Shown here: positions 6,360 to 13,375 of the stretch, one piece after another
Numbering within the stretch: position 1 is the stretch's first letter
Layout: each line of letters begins with the position of its first letter
Virus record (IMG/VR): IMGVR_UViG_3300012006_000041
Coordinates: 1 to 20,400 of that record
Length of the DNA: 20,400 nt
From: a virus
Reading direction: 5' to 3' (one strand)
Notes under the pieces: generated by a model
Told to the model about the DNA's origin: nothing
The model's database searches: none
What the model saw: only the letters and a program-made list of their open reading frames with translations
Program-made: the position numbers and the translations under genes

Positions 6360-7331
6360 ATGGCAAATGAAACGTATAAGTTTCCAGACGAGCAAGACAA
6401 AGATGCTGCATTGCAGCAGAAGCAAGACGATGCAGCCATAGAGTTTGATATTGAAGGCGATGTTGACATTGAAGTTAAAGATGACACGCCTGAAAAGGAT
6501 CGGGGGTACACCCCAGCGGGGAACGTAGCCGAGGTTACCGACGAAGAGTTGGAGCAATACGGCGACAAAGTTAAACGCAGAATCAAAGAGATAAGCCACC
6601 TGCGGCATGACGAGCGCCGTGCTAAAGAAGCGGCTTTTCGGGAGCGGGAAGAGCTTGAAAAGGTTGCCCGTAGCCTCGTTGAAGAGAATAAGCGCCTCAA
6701 ACAGTATGTTTCCACGGGCGAACAAGCCTATGCGGGGACACTGAAGAGTGCCGCTGACGCTGAATACGAGATTGCCAAGAAACAGTTCAAGGAAGCGCAT
6801 GAGGCTTTTGACGCGGACCTCATGATTGAGGCACAAGCGGCCTTAACTACCGCGCAGATGCGGATGGAACAAGCTAAAAACTTTAAACCAACCCCTTTAC
6901 AAGATGACTCTAATGCAGTAGAACAACAAATATCAGTCCAAGCACCTACCAAACCTGATGATAAGACCTTGCGCTGGCAAGCCAGAAACCAGTGGTTTGG
7001 TAATGATGACGAGATGACTGCCGTCGCGCTTGTTCGGCATAAGCAGTTAGTATCTTCGGGCCTAGACCCGCGTAGTGACGAGTATTACACGCAGATAGAT
7101 GCGCGTATGAAACAGCGGTTCCCTGACTTCTACAAGTCAGTAGGCGATGATGACAGCGCAGATGCTCCCGAAGTTAAAAAATCGGCAACTGTTGTTGCAC
7201 CCGCAAAGCGTTCTACAGGGGCTAAAAAAATCATTTTAACTACGACACAAGTTAGTATAGCTAAGAGGCTTGGTGTGCCTTTAGATTTGTATGCTAAACA
7301 ACTTGCTCTTCAGGAGTCTGCAAATGGCTGA
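6360..7331 (+). CDS. Scaffolding protein (putative)
   Basis: The 323-aa protein is highly charged and looks like an internal capsid scaffold, which organises coat subunits into the prohead and is then lost. It has an acidic N-terminus (1-60), then a long coiled coil with RRIKEISHLRHDERRAKEAAF and EELEKVARSLVEENKRLKQY (about 73-121), a second helical stretch rich in Ala (to about 175), a Gln/Pro linker, and a basic C-terminus (AKRSTGAKK) ending in a short helical segment. A basic helical C-terminus that contacts the coat protein is known for P22 scaffold. AAGGAG lies upstream of ATG 6360. It overlaps the next gene by 8 bases and sits two genes ahead of the capsid gene. Assignment is by composition and position. 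Confidence 0.7.
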   Translation: MANETYKFPDEQDKDAALQQKQDDAAIEFDIEGDVDIEVKDDTPEKDRGYTPAGNVAEVTDEELEQYGDKVKRRIKEISHLRHDERRAKEAAFREREELEKVARSLVEENKRLKQYVSTGEQAYAGTLKSAADAEYEIAKKQFKEAHEAFDADLMIEAQAALTTAQMRMEQAKNFKPTPLQDDSNAVEQQISVQAPTKPDDKTLRWQARNQWFGNDDEMTAVALVRHKQLVSSGLDPRSDEYYTQIDARMKQRFPDFYKSVGDDDSADAPEVKKSATVVAPAKRSTGAKKIILTTTQVSIAKRLGVPLDLYAKQLALQESANG

Positions 7332-7776
7332 AAATCGTCTCGCTCGTGAGTTGGAAACCCGTGAAACTACGCAGCGCGTGAAGCAGTGGACACAACCGCA
7401 AGGTTTGCCCACACCCCAACCGGAAGAAGGCTATTCTTTTAGGTGGGTACGGACGGCACTTCTTGGGCAATTTGACCCAACGAATACGTCTGCAAAATTT
7501 CGTGAAGGCTGGGAACCCGTAAAAGCGGATAGTCAACCGCAAATGTTCGCGTTCGCAGACCCTAACAGCAGATTCAAAGGCAATATCGAAATCGGTGGGC
7601 TTTTGCTGTGCAAAATTCCTAAAGAATTTATGGAACAACGCGCAGCCTTCTACAAGAAAGCCTCAGACGATCAGGTACAGGCCGTAGACAACAGCTTCAT
7701 GCAGCAAAACGACGCTCGTATGCCCTTGTTTAAAGATAACAGGTCGTCAGTGACGTTTGGCAGCGGCAAAAAATAA
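7324..7776 (+). CDS. Conserved virion-associated protein, function unknown
   Basis: The 150-aa protein begins at ATG 7324, with AGGAG seven bases upstream, and overlaps the scaffold stop by eight bases. I recall a family with this pattern near capsid genes of uncultured marine and freshwater phages. Its landmarks here are EEGYSFRWVRTALLG (34-48), then KFREGWEPVKADSQP, NIEIGGLLLCKIPKEFMEQR and NDARMPLFKDNRSSVTFG at the C-terminus. The chain is mixed alpha/beta with no membrane segment. Sitting between scaffold and capsid genes, it may be a minor capsid or assembly protein. No enzymatic motif is visible and no function is claimed. Confidence 0.7.
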   Translation: MAENRLARELETRETTQRVKQWTQPQGLPTPQPEEGYSFRWVRTALLGQFDPTNTSAKFREGWEPVKADSQPQMFAFADPNSRFKGNIEIGGLLLCKIPKEFMEQRAAFYKKASDDQVQAVDNSFMQQNDARMPLFKDNRSSVTFGSGKK

Positions 7777-7808
7777 CGCAACACTTAAACAACTTTTAGG
7801 AGTTTTAC

Positions 7809-8423
7809 ATGGCTTATCCTACTGTTTCAGCACCGTACGGGCTAATCCCCGTAAATCTGCTGGGTGGACAGGTCTTTTCCGGTTCAACCCGGCAAATTCC
7901 GATCCAAACGGCACACGGCACCAGTATTTACTTTGGTGATGTGGTTCTCATGTCTTCAAATGGCTGTATTACTACGGCTGTTTTGACTGCGACCACGGTT
8001 AACGTCGTTGGTGTCTTTATGGGTTGCAGTTATATCAACTCATCCAACCAGCGCATTTATGGTCAGTATTACCCCGCCCTGACCACCGGCACCCCGGACA
8101 CCACCTCTGCTATTACCGCGTATGTTGCGGATGATCCCGATCTGGTGATGAAAACCGCAATTGTTTCTGGCACCACTACTGTTGCTCAAGCTACCCGTGC
8201 AAATCTGGTTGGTGGAAACGTATCGCTGGTTGTTAATGCTGGTAGCACGACCACCGGTAACAGCGCACACGCTGTTTTGAATAGCTCAGTAACTACAGCA
8301 GCAGTCCCGGTTAAAATCGTGGACGTTGTGCCTGATACCGCACCGGCTACCGGTTCCTTTGTCGAAGTTCTGGTGTCATGGAACCAAGGCATTCATCAAT
8401 ATCGCCTTGCAACCGGCGTCTAG
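7809..8423 (+). CDS. Putative capsid decoration or minor structural protein
   Basis: The 204-aa protein is rich in Ala, Thr, Val and Ser and appears almost wholly beta-strand. It starts MAYPTVSAPYGLIPVNLLGG, followed by TRQIPI and FGDVVLMSSNG, then VVGVFMGCSY and AYVADDPDLVMK, and ends VEVLVSWNQGIHQYRLATGV. Proteins with 'aPyGl.PvnllGG...GstR' and a '..HQYR.atG.' tail are found beside capsid genes of related phages as I remember them. AGGAG lies upstream of ATG 7809, and the capsid gene starts 11 bases after its stop. The inferred role is binding to the capsid surface; it could also be a connector or fibre component. Confidence 0.65.
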   Translation: MAYPTVSAPYGLIPVNLLGGQVFSGSTRQIPIQTAHGTSIYFGDVVLMSSNGCITTAVLTATTVNVVGVFMGCSYINSSNQRIYGQYYPALTTGTPDTTSAITAYVADDPDLVMKTAIVSGTTTVAQATRANLVGGNVSLVVNAGSTTTGNSAHAVLNSSVTTAAVPVKIVDVVPDTAPATGSFVEVLVSWNQGIHQYRLATGV

Positions 8424-8434
8424 GAGAATAACTA

Positions 8435-9343
8435 ATGGCTATTTCACGCGCACAGCTACTTAAAGAACTCCTTCCGGGGCTGAATGCCCTGTTTGGTCTT
8501 GAGTACAAGAAGTATGGCGAAGAACACAAAGAGATTTTTGAAACTGAAACCTCTGAGCGTTCTTTTGAAGAAGAAACGAAACTGTCGGGCTTTTCGGCTG
8601 CTCCGGTGAAAAACGAAGGCAGCGCGATTGCTTACGACAATGCACAGGAAGCTTGGACGGCTCGTTACCAACACGAAACCATTGCTCTGGGTTTCTCAAT
8701 CACTGAAGAAGCGGTTGAAGATAACCTGTATGACAGCCTCTCGGCTCGTTATACCAAGGGTCTGGCTCGTGCTATGGCATACACCAAGCAAGTTAAGGCT
8801 GCTGCAATCCTTAACAACGCTTTTGCTGGTGGCCCGACGTACGGTGATGGTGTTGTCCTGTGTTCGGCTTCGCATCCGCTGGTTTCTGGTGGAACGAACA
8901 GCAACACGGGTGGTGCGGCTGACCTGAATGAGACCTCGCTTGAGGCTGCTGTCATTCAGATTGCTGGTTGGACGGATGAGCGCGGTCTGCTTATCGCTGC
9001 CAAACCGGTGAAGCTGGTTGTGCCTCCAAACTTGATGTTTGTTGCTACGCGTCTTCTGGAAACGGAACTGCGTGTTAGCACCAACAACAACGACATCAAC
9101 GCACTGAAAAACAACGGCTCTATTCCGGGCGGGTATTGCGTCAATCACTTCTTGACTGACACCAATGCTTGGTTCCTGACGACCGATGTTCCGAATGGCC
9201 TGAAACACTTTGTCCGCACTCCGCTGGCTAACTCAATGGATGGAGATTTCGATACAGGTAACGTAAGGTACAAATCACGCGAACGGTATTCGTTTGGAGC
9301 CAGCGATCCGCTTGGTATCTTCGGAGCATCTGGTTCTAGCTAA
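8435..9343 (+). CDS. Major capsid protein
   Basis: The 302-aa protein is the likely shell subunit. It looks like an HK97-fold coat protein of the Mu gpT-like type. An N-terminal helical arm (1-35) leads to a strand-rich E-loop region (36-65), then the spine-helix region with LGFSITEEAVEDNLYDSLSA (85-104) and RAMAYTKQVKAAAILNNAF (112-130). It continues with CSASHPLVSGG (143-153), an A-domain stretch KPVKLVVPPNLMFVATRLLE (190-209) and the late segment DFDTGNVRYKSRERYSFGASDP (271-292). There is no long N-terminal delta region, which fits a separate scaffold. The start has AGGAGAA seven bases upstream. It lies directly downstream of scaffold and decoration-like genes, and the following 164 bases are non-coding. 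Confidence 0.88.
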   Translation: MAISRAQLLKELLPGLNALFGLEYKKYGEEHKEIFETETSERSFEEETKLSGFSAAPVKNEGSAIAYDNAQEAWTARYQHETIALGFSITEEAVEDNLYDSLSARYTKGLARAMAYTKQVKAAAILNNAFAGGPTYGDGVVLCSASHPLVSGGTNSNTGGAADLNETSLEAAVIQIAGWTDERGLLIAAKPVKLVVPPNLMFVATRLLETELRVSTNNNDINALKNNGSIPGGYCVNHFLTDTNAWFLTTDVPNGLKHFVRTPLANSMDGDFDTGNVRYKSRERYSFGASDPLGIFGASGSS

Positions 9344-9507
9344 TGTAGTATGATTCAAGGGTGGATGGCAGAATGAAGAACTAGCCATTAAAAGACGGCT
9401 TAAAGCGTCCACCCGCTTTACCTTTCTGGGAATTTTACGCATAGCGACTGCCCCAGCAGACTTGTTAGAGACTCTATGCGGATGTGCTAACACACTAGGA
9501 GTTCTAA
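9344..9507 (+). ncRNA. Structured non-coding gap after the capsid gene
   Basis: The 164 bases hold no gene but several long exact pairings: GGGTGGA (9359-9365) with TCCACCC (9408-9414); TGGC (9366-9369) with GCCA (9384-9387); TAAAGCG (9401-9407) with CGCTTTA (9414-9420); CGCATAG (9438-9444) with CTATGCG (9474-9480), which encloses CTGC/GCAG around a CCCA loop (9448-9459). The third pairing places TCCACC in its loop, so it competes with the first or forms a pseudoknot with it. The last 20 bases are the ribosome-binding leader of the next gene. The region may be a stability element, an attenuator or a structured RNA. It has no tRNA signatures. That it functions as RNA is inference. Confidence 0.4.
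9488..9501 (+). repeat. Leader repeat TAACACACTAGGAG, copy 1
   Basis: This 14-bp sequence includes the ribosome binding site (AGGAG) of the 9508 gene. It is repeated exactly at 10046-10059 ahead of the next gene. Confidence 0.75.
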
Positions 9508-10020
9508 ATGGCTATTTCAACATTCGACGGCCCCGTTCGTTCGCTCAATGGTTTCTATTCCCAAGGTAACGGCAACGTCCTCACCCTTGGCGCTACGGTA
9601 ACGCTTTCTGTTGCCACTCACGCTGGTCACACCCTGCTGGTTCCCGCTACCTGCGCGATTACTCTTCCGACGATTGTGGCAACGGCTGACTCTTCGGCTT
9701 CTGGCCCCGGCTCTGACCCGAATACGGTCAGTAACATTGGTGTTGCGTTCACCTTGTTCTTCAATGTCATCTCGGCTGGCGCTACGGCCCAGACGGTTAC
9801 CTGCGGCGGCTCAGACAAATACGTTGGTAGCTTGGGTGTTGTGTCCACTGTCTATAACGCGTTTGCTTCGGTAACTGGCACGGTCATTACGCTGAATGGC
9901 ACAACTACAGGCGGTGCTGCGCGTGGTAGCCAGATCACTCTGATACCGCTGGCGTCTAACCTCTGGTCTGTAAATGGTGTTTTGATTGGTTCCGGCACTG
10001 CTGCTACGCCGTTCTCTTAA
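9508..10020 (+). CDS. Beta-rich structural protein, unknown role
   Basis: The 170-aa protein is dominated by Ala, Thr, Gly, Ser and Val with very few charged residues, typical of a phage surface or decoration protein. It begins MAISTFDGPVRSLNGFYSQGNG, a pattern I recall from small proteins downstream of capsid genes, followed by alternating strands (VLTLGATVTLSVATHAG, VAFTLFFNVISAGATAQTVT) and a C-terminal LWSVNGVLIGSGTAATPF. No signal peptide, coiled coil or enzyme motif is visible. AGGAG precedes the start by six bases within a 14-bp leader shared with the next gene. It is probably a virion protein on or near the head; a fibre or trimeric spike component is also possible. Confidence 0.65.
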   Translation: MAISTFDGPVRSLNGFYSQGNGNVLTLGATVTLSVATHAGHTLLVPATCAITLPTIVATADSSASGPGSDPNTVSNIGVAFTLFFNVISAGATAQTVTCGGSDKYVGSLGVVSTVYNAFASVTGTVITLNGTTTGGAARGSQITLIPLASNLWSVNGVLIGSGTAATPFS

Positions 10021-10026
10021 TCTTCT

Positions 10027-10042
10027 GGGGGCTTCGGCCCCC
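10027..10042 (+). terminator. UUCG-capped hairpin between two structural genes
   Basis: The perfect stem GGGGGC/GCCCCC is closed by the TTCG tetraloop, seven bases past the stop at 10020. It is followed by TGTTAAC rather than a T-run, so termination would be partial. Such stems can also protect upstream mRNA from 3' exonucleases. Confidence 0.5.
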
Positions 10043-10045
10043 TGT

Positions 10046-10059
10046 TAACACACTAGGAG
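10046..10059 (+). repeat. Leader repeat TAACACACTAGGAG, copy 2
   Basis: This is an exact copy of 9488-9501 and supplies the AGGAG ribosome binding site for the 10067 gene. Confidence 0.75.
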
Positions 10060-10066
10060 ATTAACC

Positions 10067-10366
10067 ATGCAGACAGACGTTCTAGCAAGCGTACCCATTA
10101 CCGCCAGCGGTCAGTTTACTGACCAAGGTACTACTAGTCTTGCTCGTTGCAGAGTCAAGGCAATCTACATCGTCCCCACCGCCACGGCGGGTAGTCTTGT
10201 TCTTAGGGATGGCGGATCAAGCAGCACGATTAAAATCACGATCAATACCGTTGCCTCTGCTACTCAGCCGACCTATATGTTGCTTCCCGGTGAGGGGTTG
10301 GTGTTTCAAACCGCTGTATATGGAACGGTTTCAAACCTTGGTTCCGCAACTATAATTTACGGATAA
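10067..10366 (+). CDS. Small beta-rich structural protein
   Basis: The 99-aa protein consists of short beta-strands: VLASVPITASGQF, then ARCRVKAIYIVPTATAGSLVLRDGG (26-50), IKITINTVA, YMLLPGEGLVFQTAVYGTVSNLGSATIIYG. I recall a family of about 100-residue phage proteins with R.rvKgIYi..gatAGsvvLkdGg and a closing 'G..F...iYatvtn' strand pair, seen next to capsid and tail genes, with no assigned function. The start is fixed by AGGAG seven bases upstream in the repeated leader. It is separated from the glycosyltransferase gene by only two bases. A head decoration or connector subunit is the likely role. Confidence 0.65.
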   Translation: MQTDVLASVPITASGQFTDQGTTSLARCRVKAIYIVPTATAGSLVLRDGGSSSTIKITINTVASATQPTYMLLPGEGLVFQTAVYGTVSNLGSATIIYG

Positions 10367-10368
10367 AA

Positions 10369-11121
10369 ATGCAAACAAGCACAGATTTTCATCTGGCGGG
10401 TAAGAAACTGATGATAGGTCTTCCCGCCTATGACCACAAAGTAACTGTAAGCATGGCTGTGTCACTTATGAAACTCAGCCAGATGGTGATGCGGCATGGG
10501 ATTGATATACAGGTGAATAGCATCTGTGGTTGCTCTGTTGTCTCCCGTGCGCGTAACGTCATTGCCAAACAGTTCTTGGAGTCTGATTGTGACCACCTGA
10601 TGTTCATCGACGCGGACATGACGTTTGAGCCGGAGTCAGTTATTCGGTTGATGGGGTGGAATCAAACCCGTGGGGTTGTTGCTGGTGCGTATCTAGCCCG
10701 TAAAGAACCAAAGACATACATCTTGTCGCTGGATGGCGGAGATGGTATCAACGGCTCCCATGGCAAAGTTACGATGGATGAAGATGGGCTTGTCAGGGCT
10801 TACCGCGTAGCTACTGGCTTTATGATGATCCAGAAGCAAGTCTTTACCAAGTTGGCTGAACAGCATCCTGAGTGGAAGCACATGGATAACGGCAGTCCGC
10901 AAATGCTTTACAGCTTCTTTGACTTCTTGGTAACCCCGGAAGGCATGATTGGCGAAGACTTCCTCTTTTGTGACCGTGCGCGTGATGCTGGGTTTGAGGT
11001 ATGGGTTGACCCGACCATAAAGCTGGGTCACATGGGTGTGATTGAGCATAAGAGCGACTTTGGTGAAGACGTTCTGTATCCGTCTATGATTAAAAATCAA
11101 ACCATGAGTGACGCAGCATGA
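10369..11121 (+). CDS. Glycosyltransferase, GT-A fold (GT2-like)
   Basis: The 250-aa protein would transfer a sugar from a nucleotide-sugar donor. It opens with a strand LMIGLPAYDHKV (14-25), then SRARNVIAKQFLESDCDHLMFIDADMTF. This is the usual run into the metal-binding DxD motif, here DAD at 81-83. The segment VVAGAYLARKEP and a C-terminal GEDFLFCDRARDAGFEVWVDPTIKLGHMG (195-223) supply the catalytic acidic ED and the late metal-binding His seen in GT-A enzymes. No transmembrane segment is present, so it is cytoplasmic. Related enzymes occur inside phage structural operons; the acceptor is unknown and could be a virion protein or a host surface component. The ribosome binding site is weak, and coupling to the preceding gene is likely. 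Confidence 0.82.
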   Translation: MQTSTDFHLAGKKLMIGLPAYDHKVTVSMAVSLMKLSQMVMRHGIDIQVNSICGCSVVSRARNVIAKQFLESDCDHLMFIDADMTFEPESVIRLMGWNQTRGVVAGAYLARKEPKTYILSLDGGDGINGSHGKVTMDEDGLVRAYRVATGFMMIQKQVFTKLAEQHPEWKHMDNGSPQMLYSFFDFLVTPEGMIGEDFLFCDRARDAGFEVWVDPTIKLGHMGVIEHKSDFGEDVLYPSMIKNQTMSDAA

Positions 11122-11306
11122 GTACCGTTCAAAACGCCCCGATTACGTGGGTAGTAGAACACTTGATGTGCGACTGCGGCGGTGAGTTTCAACATAAGTT
11201 TAGCGTCAAATACAAAACCAATCCGTTCACTCATGTGTGCGATAAGTGCAATGTTATTGAAGAGACGGACGCTGTATATCCTAAAACCGTTTGGAGCGAA
11301 GCATGA
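11118..11306 (+). CDS. Small zinc-ribbon-like protein
   Basis: The 62-aa protein carries CDCGGEF (18-24) and HVCDKCN (39-45), a CxC...CxxC arrangement that suits a single bound zinc ion. The rest is short strands (QHKFSVKYKTNPF, TDAVYPKTVW). It overlaps the glycosyltransferase stop as ATGA and the next gene in the same way, so three genes are translationally chained. Zinc ribbons of this size usually bind nucleic acid or stabilise a protein interface. No partner is evident. Confidence 0.65.
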   Translation: MSTVQNAPITWVVEHLMCDCGGEFQHKFSVKYKTNPFTHVCDKCNVIEETDAVYPKTVWSEA

Positions 11307-11551
11307 GCCAAGCATGGACAAGAAAAGAAGGCAAAAACCCCAAAGGTGGTTTGAACGCGAAGGGGAGGGCATCATACAACGCCGCCAACCCCGGAAAACC
11401 CGGTTTGAAAGCGCCCCAACCAGAAGGTGGAAGCCGCAAGAAATCATTCTGTGCGCGGATGACGGGTATGAAGAAGAAGCTGACTTCAGCCAAGACCGCC
11501 AATGACCCGAATAGCCGTATCAATAAAAGCCTTCGGGCTTGGAAGTGTTAG
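11303..11551 (+). CDS. Small basic protein (possibly DUF6321-type)
   Basis: The 82-aa protein is basic and begins MSQAWTRKEGKNPKGGLNAKGRASYNAANPGK, followed by KAPQPEGGSRKKSFCARM and ending SRINKSLRAWKC. These three blocks (GKNPkGGLnakGRasYn, GGSrkkSFcARM, sriNksLRaW.c) characterise a small uncharacterised family widespread in marine phages; I believe it is listed as DUF6321, but that name comes from memory. Charge and Gly/Lys content suggest nucleic-acid contact, perhaps packaged with DNA. The start at 11303 overlaps the preceding stop as ATGA; a start 12 bases earlier is less likely. Confidence 0.7.
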   Translation: MSQAWTRKEGKNPKGGLNAKGRASYNAANPGKPGLKAPQPEGGSRKKSFCARMTGMKKKLTSAKTANDPNSRINKSLRAWKC

Positions 11552-11560
11552 GAGATAAGC

Positions 11561-11815
11561 ATGGCGGGTAAAAAACTTACCGACGCAGAAACTAAAAAAC
11601 TTGAGGACAAAGCGCCGACTACTAAAACAACTATGGGCGAAGGAAAACTTGGCTCAACTGATTATTTTGGTTTTGAACCCTCCAGTTTTAATGAAGCCGG
11701 TAAAAAAGCCGTGGAACCAACTTACGTTAAGCGAAAAGCTGGTGGCTCTGTAAAAAAGATGGCTCGTGGCGGTGGCATTGAATCTCGCGGCAAGACTAAA
11801 GGGCGGTTTGTATAA
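11561..11815 (+). CDS. Small Lys/Gly-rich protein with RGKTKG tail
   Basis: The 84-aa protein has a charged first half (KKLTDAETKKLEDKAPTTKT), a middle DYFGFEPSSFNEAGKKAVEPTY and a very basic glycine-rich tail: KAGGSVKKMARGGGIESRG, then KTKGRFV. The tail closely resembles the end of the next gene product (KMASGGSVG...DGIAQRGKTRC). It has AGGAGATAAGC before its ATG, and its stop overlaps the next start as TAATG. I know similar tails from small proteins of uncultured phages, with no known function. DNA binding inside the capsid is a reasonable guess from charge alone. Confidence 0.65.
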   Translation: MAGKKLTDAETKKLEDKAPTTKTTMGEGKLGSTDYFGFEPSSFNEAGKKAVEPTYVKRKAGGSVKKMARGGGIESRGKTKGRFV

Positions 11816-13089
11816 TGCCTTCTACCTCCAAGAAGCAGCATAACTTTATGGCAGCAATTGCCAACAACCCATCGTTTGCTAAAAAAGTTGGGGTATCTCA
11901 ATCTGTTGGCAAAGACTTCAATGCTGCTGACAAAGGTAAAACTTTTAATAAAGGTGGCATTATGAAGAAACGCAAATTTGCAACCGGGGGTTTGGAAGAC
12001 GAAGGCTTTACTCCGGAAGAAAGTTACGATGAAGAAGGTAATCCTTCTACCGTTTATCGCAAAGGCTTTAGCCCAAATATTCGGATGAGTGAAAAAAAAT
12101 CTACCGCTAAAGTTAAACCTGCTGCTAAAGCTAAATCTGCCGATAAAAATAAACCCGCTGGAGACACTTACTTTGACGGCGACTACCCCAGTTCAATGAT
12201 AACTACGTCTTCTGGTTTTAAAAAGTATGTGCCAAAAAGTGGCAGAGGATTAGTTGGAATTGTTGGCAATGAAGATGAGGGTGACCGTCTCCGCGCCCGT
12301 TTGGGTGATACTGATGACCAATTCAAAGGTATTAGCCGTGCAGGAAGGTTGTTCCGTAGGGACACTGAAGCTGGAATTAAACAAATGAAAAGGGGCGGAA
12401 TGATGAAAGAATCTAAAGCAATGGTTGGCAAAGAAGTGTCCTTTATGCAAAAGAAGGGCGCTCCCGCTTCCATGATTAAACATGAAAAAGCCGAGATGGG
12501 TATGAAAAAAGGCGGTATGCCCATGAAAGACGGAAAACCTGCGTTTATAAAGAAGTTTGTCGAGGGCGGCGCTGAAAGCGATGCTTACGAGCTTGAGCCA
12601 CAGCGTATGGGGCGGCAAGAGGGGGCTAAGGAATACCTAAAACGTAAACAGACCGAAGACAGTATCTCTAATCCAATTGTTCGTGGGTTACGCAAGGCCA
12701 CGACATACGCTAAAGACAAGTACGGAGATTTGCGGGACGATGTTCGTACTGCCATTACTTCTGATGATAGCGCCGCGTTCCGTAAGGGGCAACGGGCTAT
12801 TCGTGAAAAAGTGTATGGATACAAAAAAGGCGGTATGCCCATGAAAGACGGGAAGCCATCGTTTATGAAGAAGTTTGCCAAGGGCGGCGTTACAGGCAGA
12901 AGCGGTTATGTTGCCAATGGCAAAAGAGAAAATTCCACTACGGGTGACTCGGTAGCTGGCGAGAACCCAAAAATTCAAAAAAGAGGTCTTACTGAGGGGC
13001 GCGTCATTAAGATGGCTTCGGGTGGCTCCGTTGGCTCCGCTTCACGCCGTGCTGACGGTATTGCTCAACGCGGCAAGACCCGCTGCTAG
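11815..13089 (+). CDS. Large Lys/Gly-rich modular protein, unknown function
   Basis: The 424-aa protein seems built from small units. Residues 1-42 (MPSTSKKQHNFMAAIANN...) resemble the SKKQ.NFM head of small phage proteins. Residues 45-60 are basic and Gly-rich. Residues 62-185 are mixed-charge, Lys/Ala- and Asp-rich. Residues 190-230 (MKRGGMMKESKAMVGKEVSF, then KHEKAEMGMKKGG) resemble a small protein otherwise found alone. KKGGMPMKDGKPAFIKKF (231-248) recurs as KKGGMPMKDGKPSFMKKF (337-354). The tail DGIAQRGKTRC matches the tail of the preceding gene product. There is no membrane segment and no enzyme motif. Such composition points to a nucleic-acid-associated or internal virion protein. It overlaps the preceding stop by one base. 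Confidence 0.65.
   Translation: MPSTSKKQHNFMAAIANNPSFAKKVGVSQSVGKDFNAADKGKTFNKGGIMKKRKFATGGLEDEGFTPEESYDEEGNPSTVYRKGFSPNIRMSEKKSTAKVKPAAKAKSADKNKPAGDTYFDGDYPSSMITTSSGFKKYVPKSGRGLVGIVGNEDEGDRLRARLGDTDDQFKGISRAGRLFRRDTEAGIKQMKRGGMMKESKAMVGKEVSFMQKKGAPASMIKHEKAEMGMKKGGMPMKDGKPAFIKKFVEGGAESDAYELEPQRMGRQEGAKEYLKRKQTEDSISNPIVRGLRKATTYAKDKYGDLRDDVRTAITSDDSAAFRKGQRAIREKVYGYKKGGMPMKDGKPSFMKKFAKGGVTGRSGYVANGKRENSTTGDSVAGENPKIQKRGLTEGRVIKMASGGSVGSASRRADGIAQRGKTRC
12505..12570 (+). repeat. 66-bp internal repeat, copy 1
   Basis: It encodes the 22-residue unit that starts KKGGMPMKDGKP and ends KKFVEGG. The first 29 bases (12505-12533) are identical to copy 2 at 12823-12888; later differences are scattered. 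Confidence 0.75.
12823..12888 (+). repeat. 66-bp internal repeat, copy 2
   Basis: It encodes the second unit, starting KKGGMPMKDGKP and ending KKFAKGG, 318 bases after copy 1 and in the same frame. The high DNA identity suggests a recent duplication or gene conversion. Confidence 0.75.
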
Positions 13090-13090
13090 G

Positions 13091-13375
13091 ATGCGCCCGT
13101 CTCGTGGGATGGGGGCCATAGCCCCTTCAAAGGTGCCAAAGCTCATCAAGAAGCGTGATGGGAACGAGCCTGTTAAGGTGTTTAAAGAGGGCGGTGAAAC
13201 AAAGTCCAAAGTAAATGCTGCTGGTAACTACACCAAGCCGGGGCTGCGTAAACGCATCTTTAATAGCGTCAAGGCTGCGGCAATTGTAGGCACGGGTGCT
13301 GGGCAATGGAGCGCGAGGAAGGCGCAAGTTATGGCTAAACGCTACAAGGCCGCTGGGGGTGGATACCGTGATTAA
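13091..13375 (+). CDS. Small basic conserved phage protein
   Basis: The 94-aa protein starts MRPSRGMGAIAPSKVPKLIKKRD. Its C-terminal half contains KSKVNAAGNYTKPGLRKRIF (37-56), then GAGQWSARKAQVMAKRYKAAGGGYRD. This half matches a conserved phage block 'KVN.aGNYTKP.mRKrlF..ik....g.pGqWSARKAQ.lAk.YKa.GGGY' that I remember from marine phage genomes, without a known function. It is strongly basic, helical at the C-terminus and probably binds nucleic acid or an acidic virion protein. ATG 13091 sits two bases after the preceding stop with no clear ribosome binding site, so coupling is likely. Confidence 0.7.
   Translation: MRPSRGMGAIAPSKVPKLIKKRDGNEPVKVFKEGGETKSKVNAAGNYTKPGLRKRIFNSVKAAAIVGTGAGQWSARKAQVMAKRYKAAGGGYRD

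Noticed and set aside
6261-6836. A 191-codon minus-strand frame under the scaffold gene
   Set aside because: It is the shadow of the charged, helical scaffold coding sequence on the opposite strand.
9359-9414. tRNA or hammerhead ribozyme, suggested by a 7-bp acceptor-like pairing
   Set aside because: The enclosed length is 56 bases, with no T-loop GTTCRA motif and no CTGATGA core.
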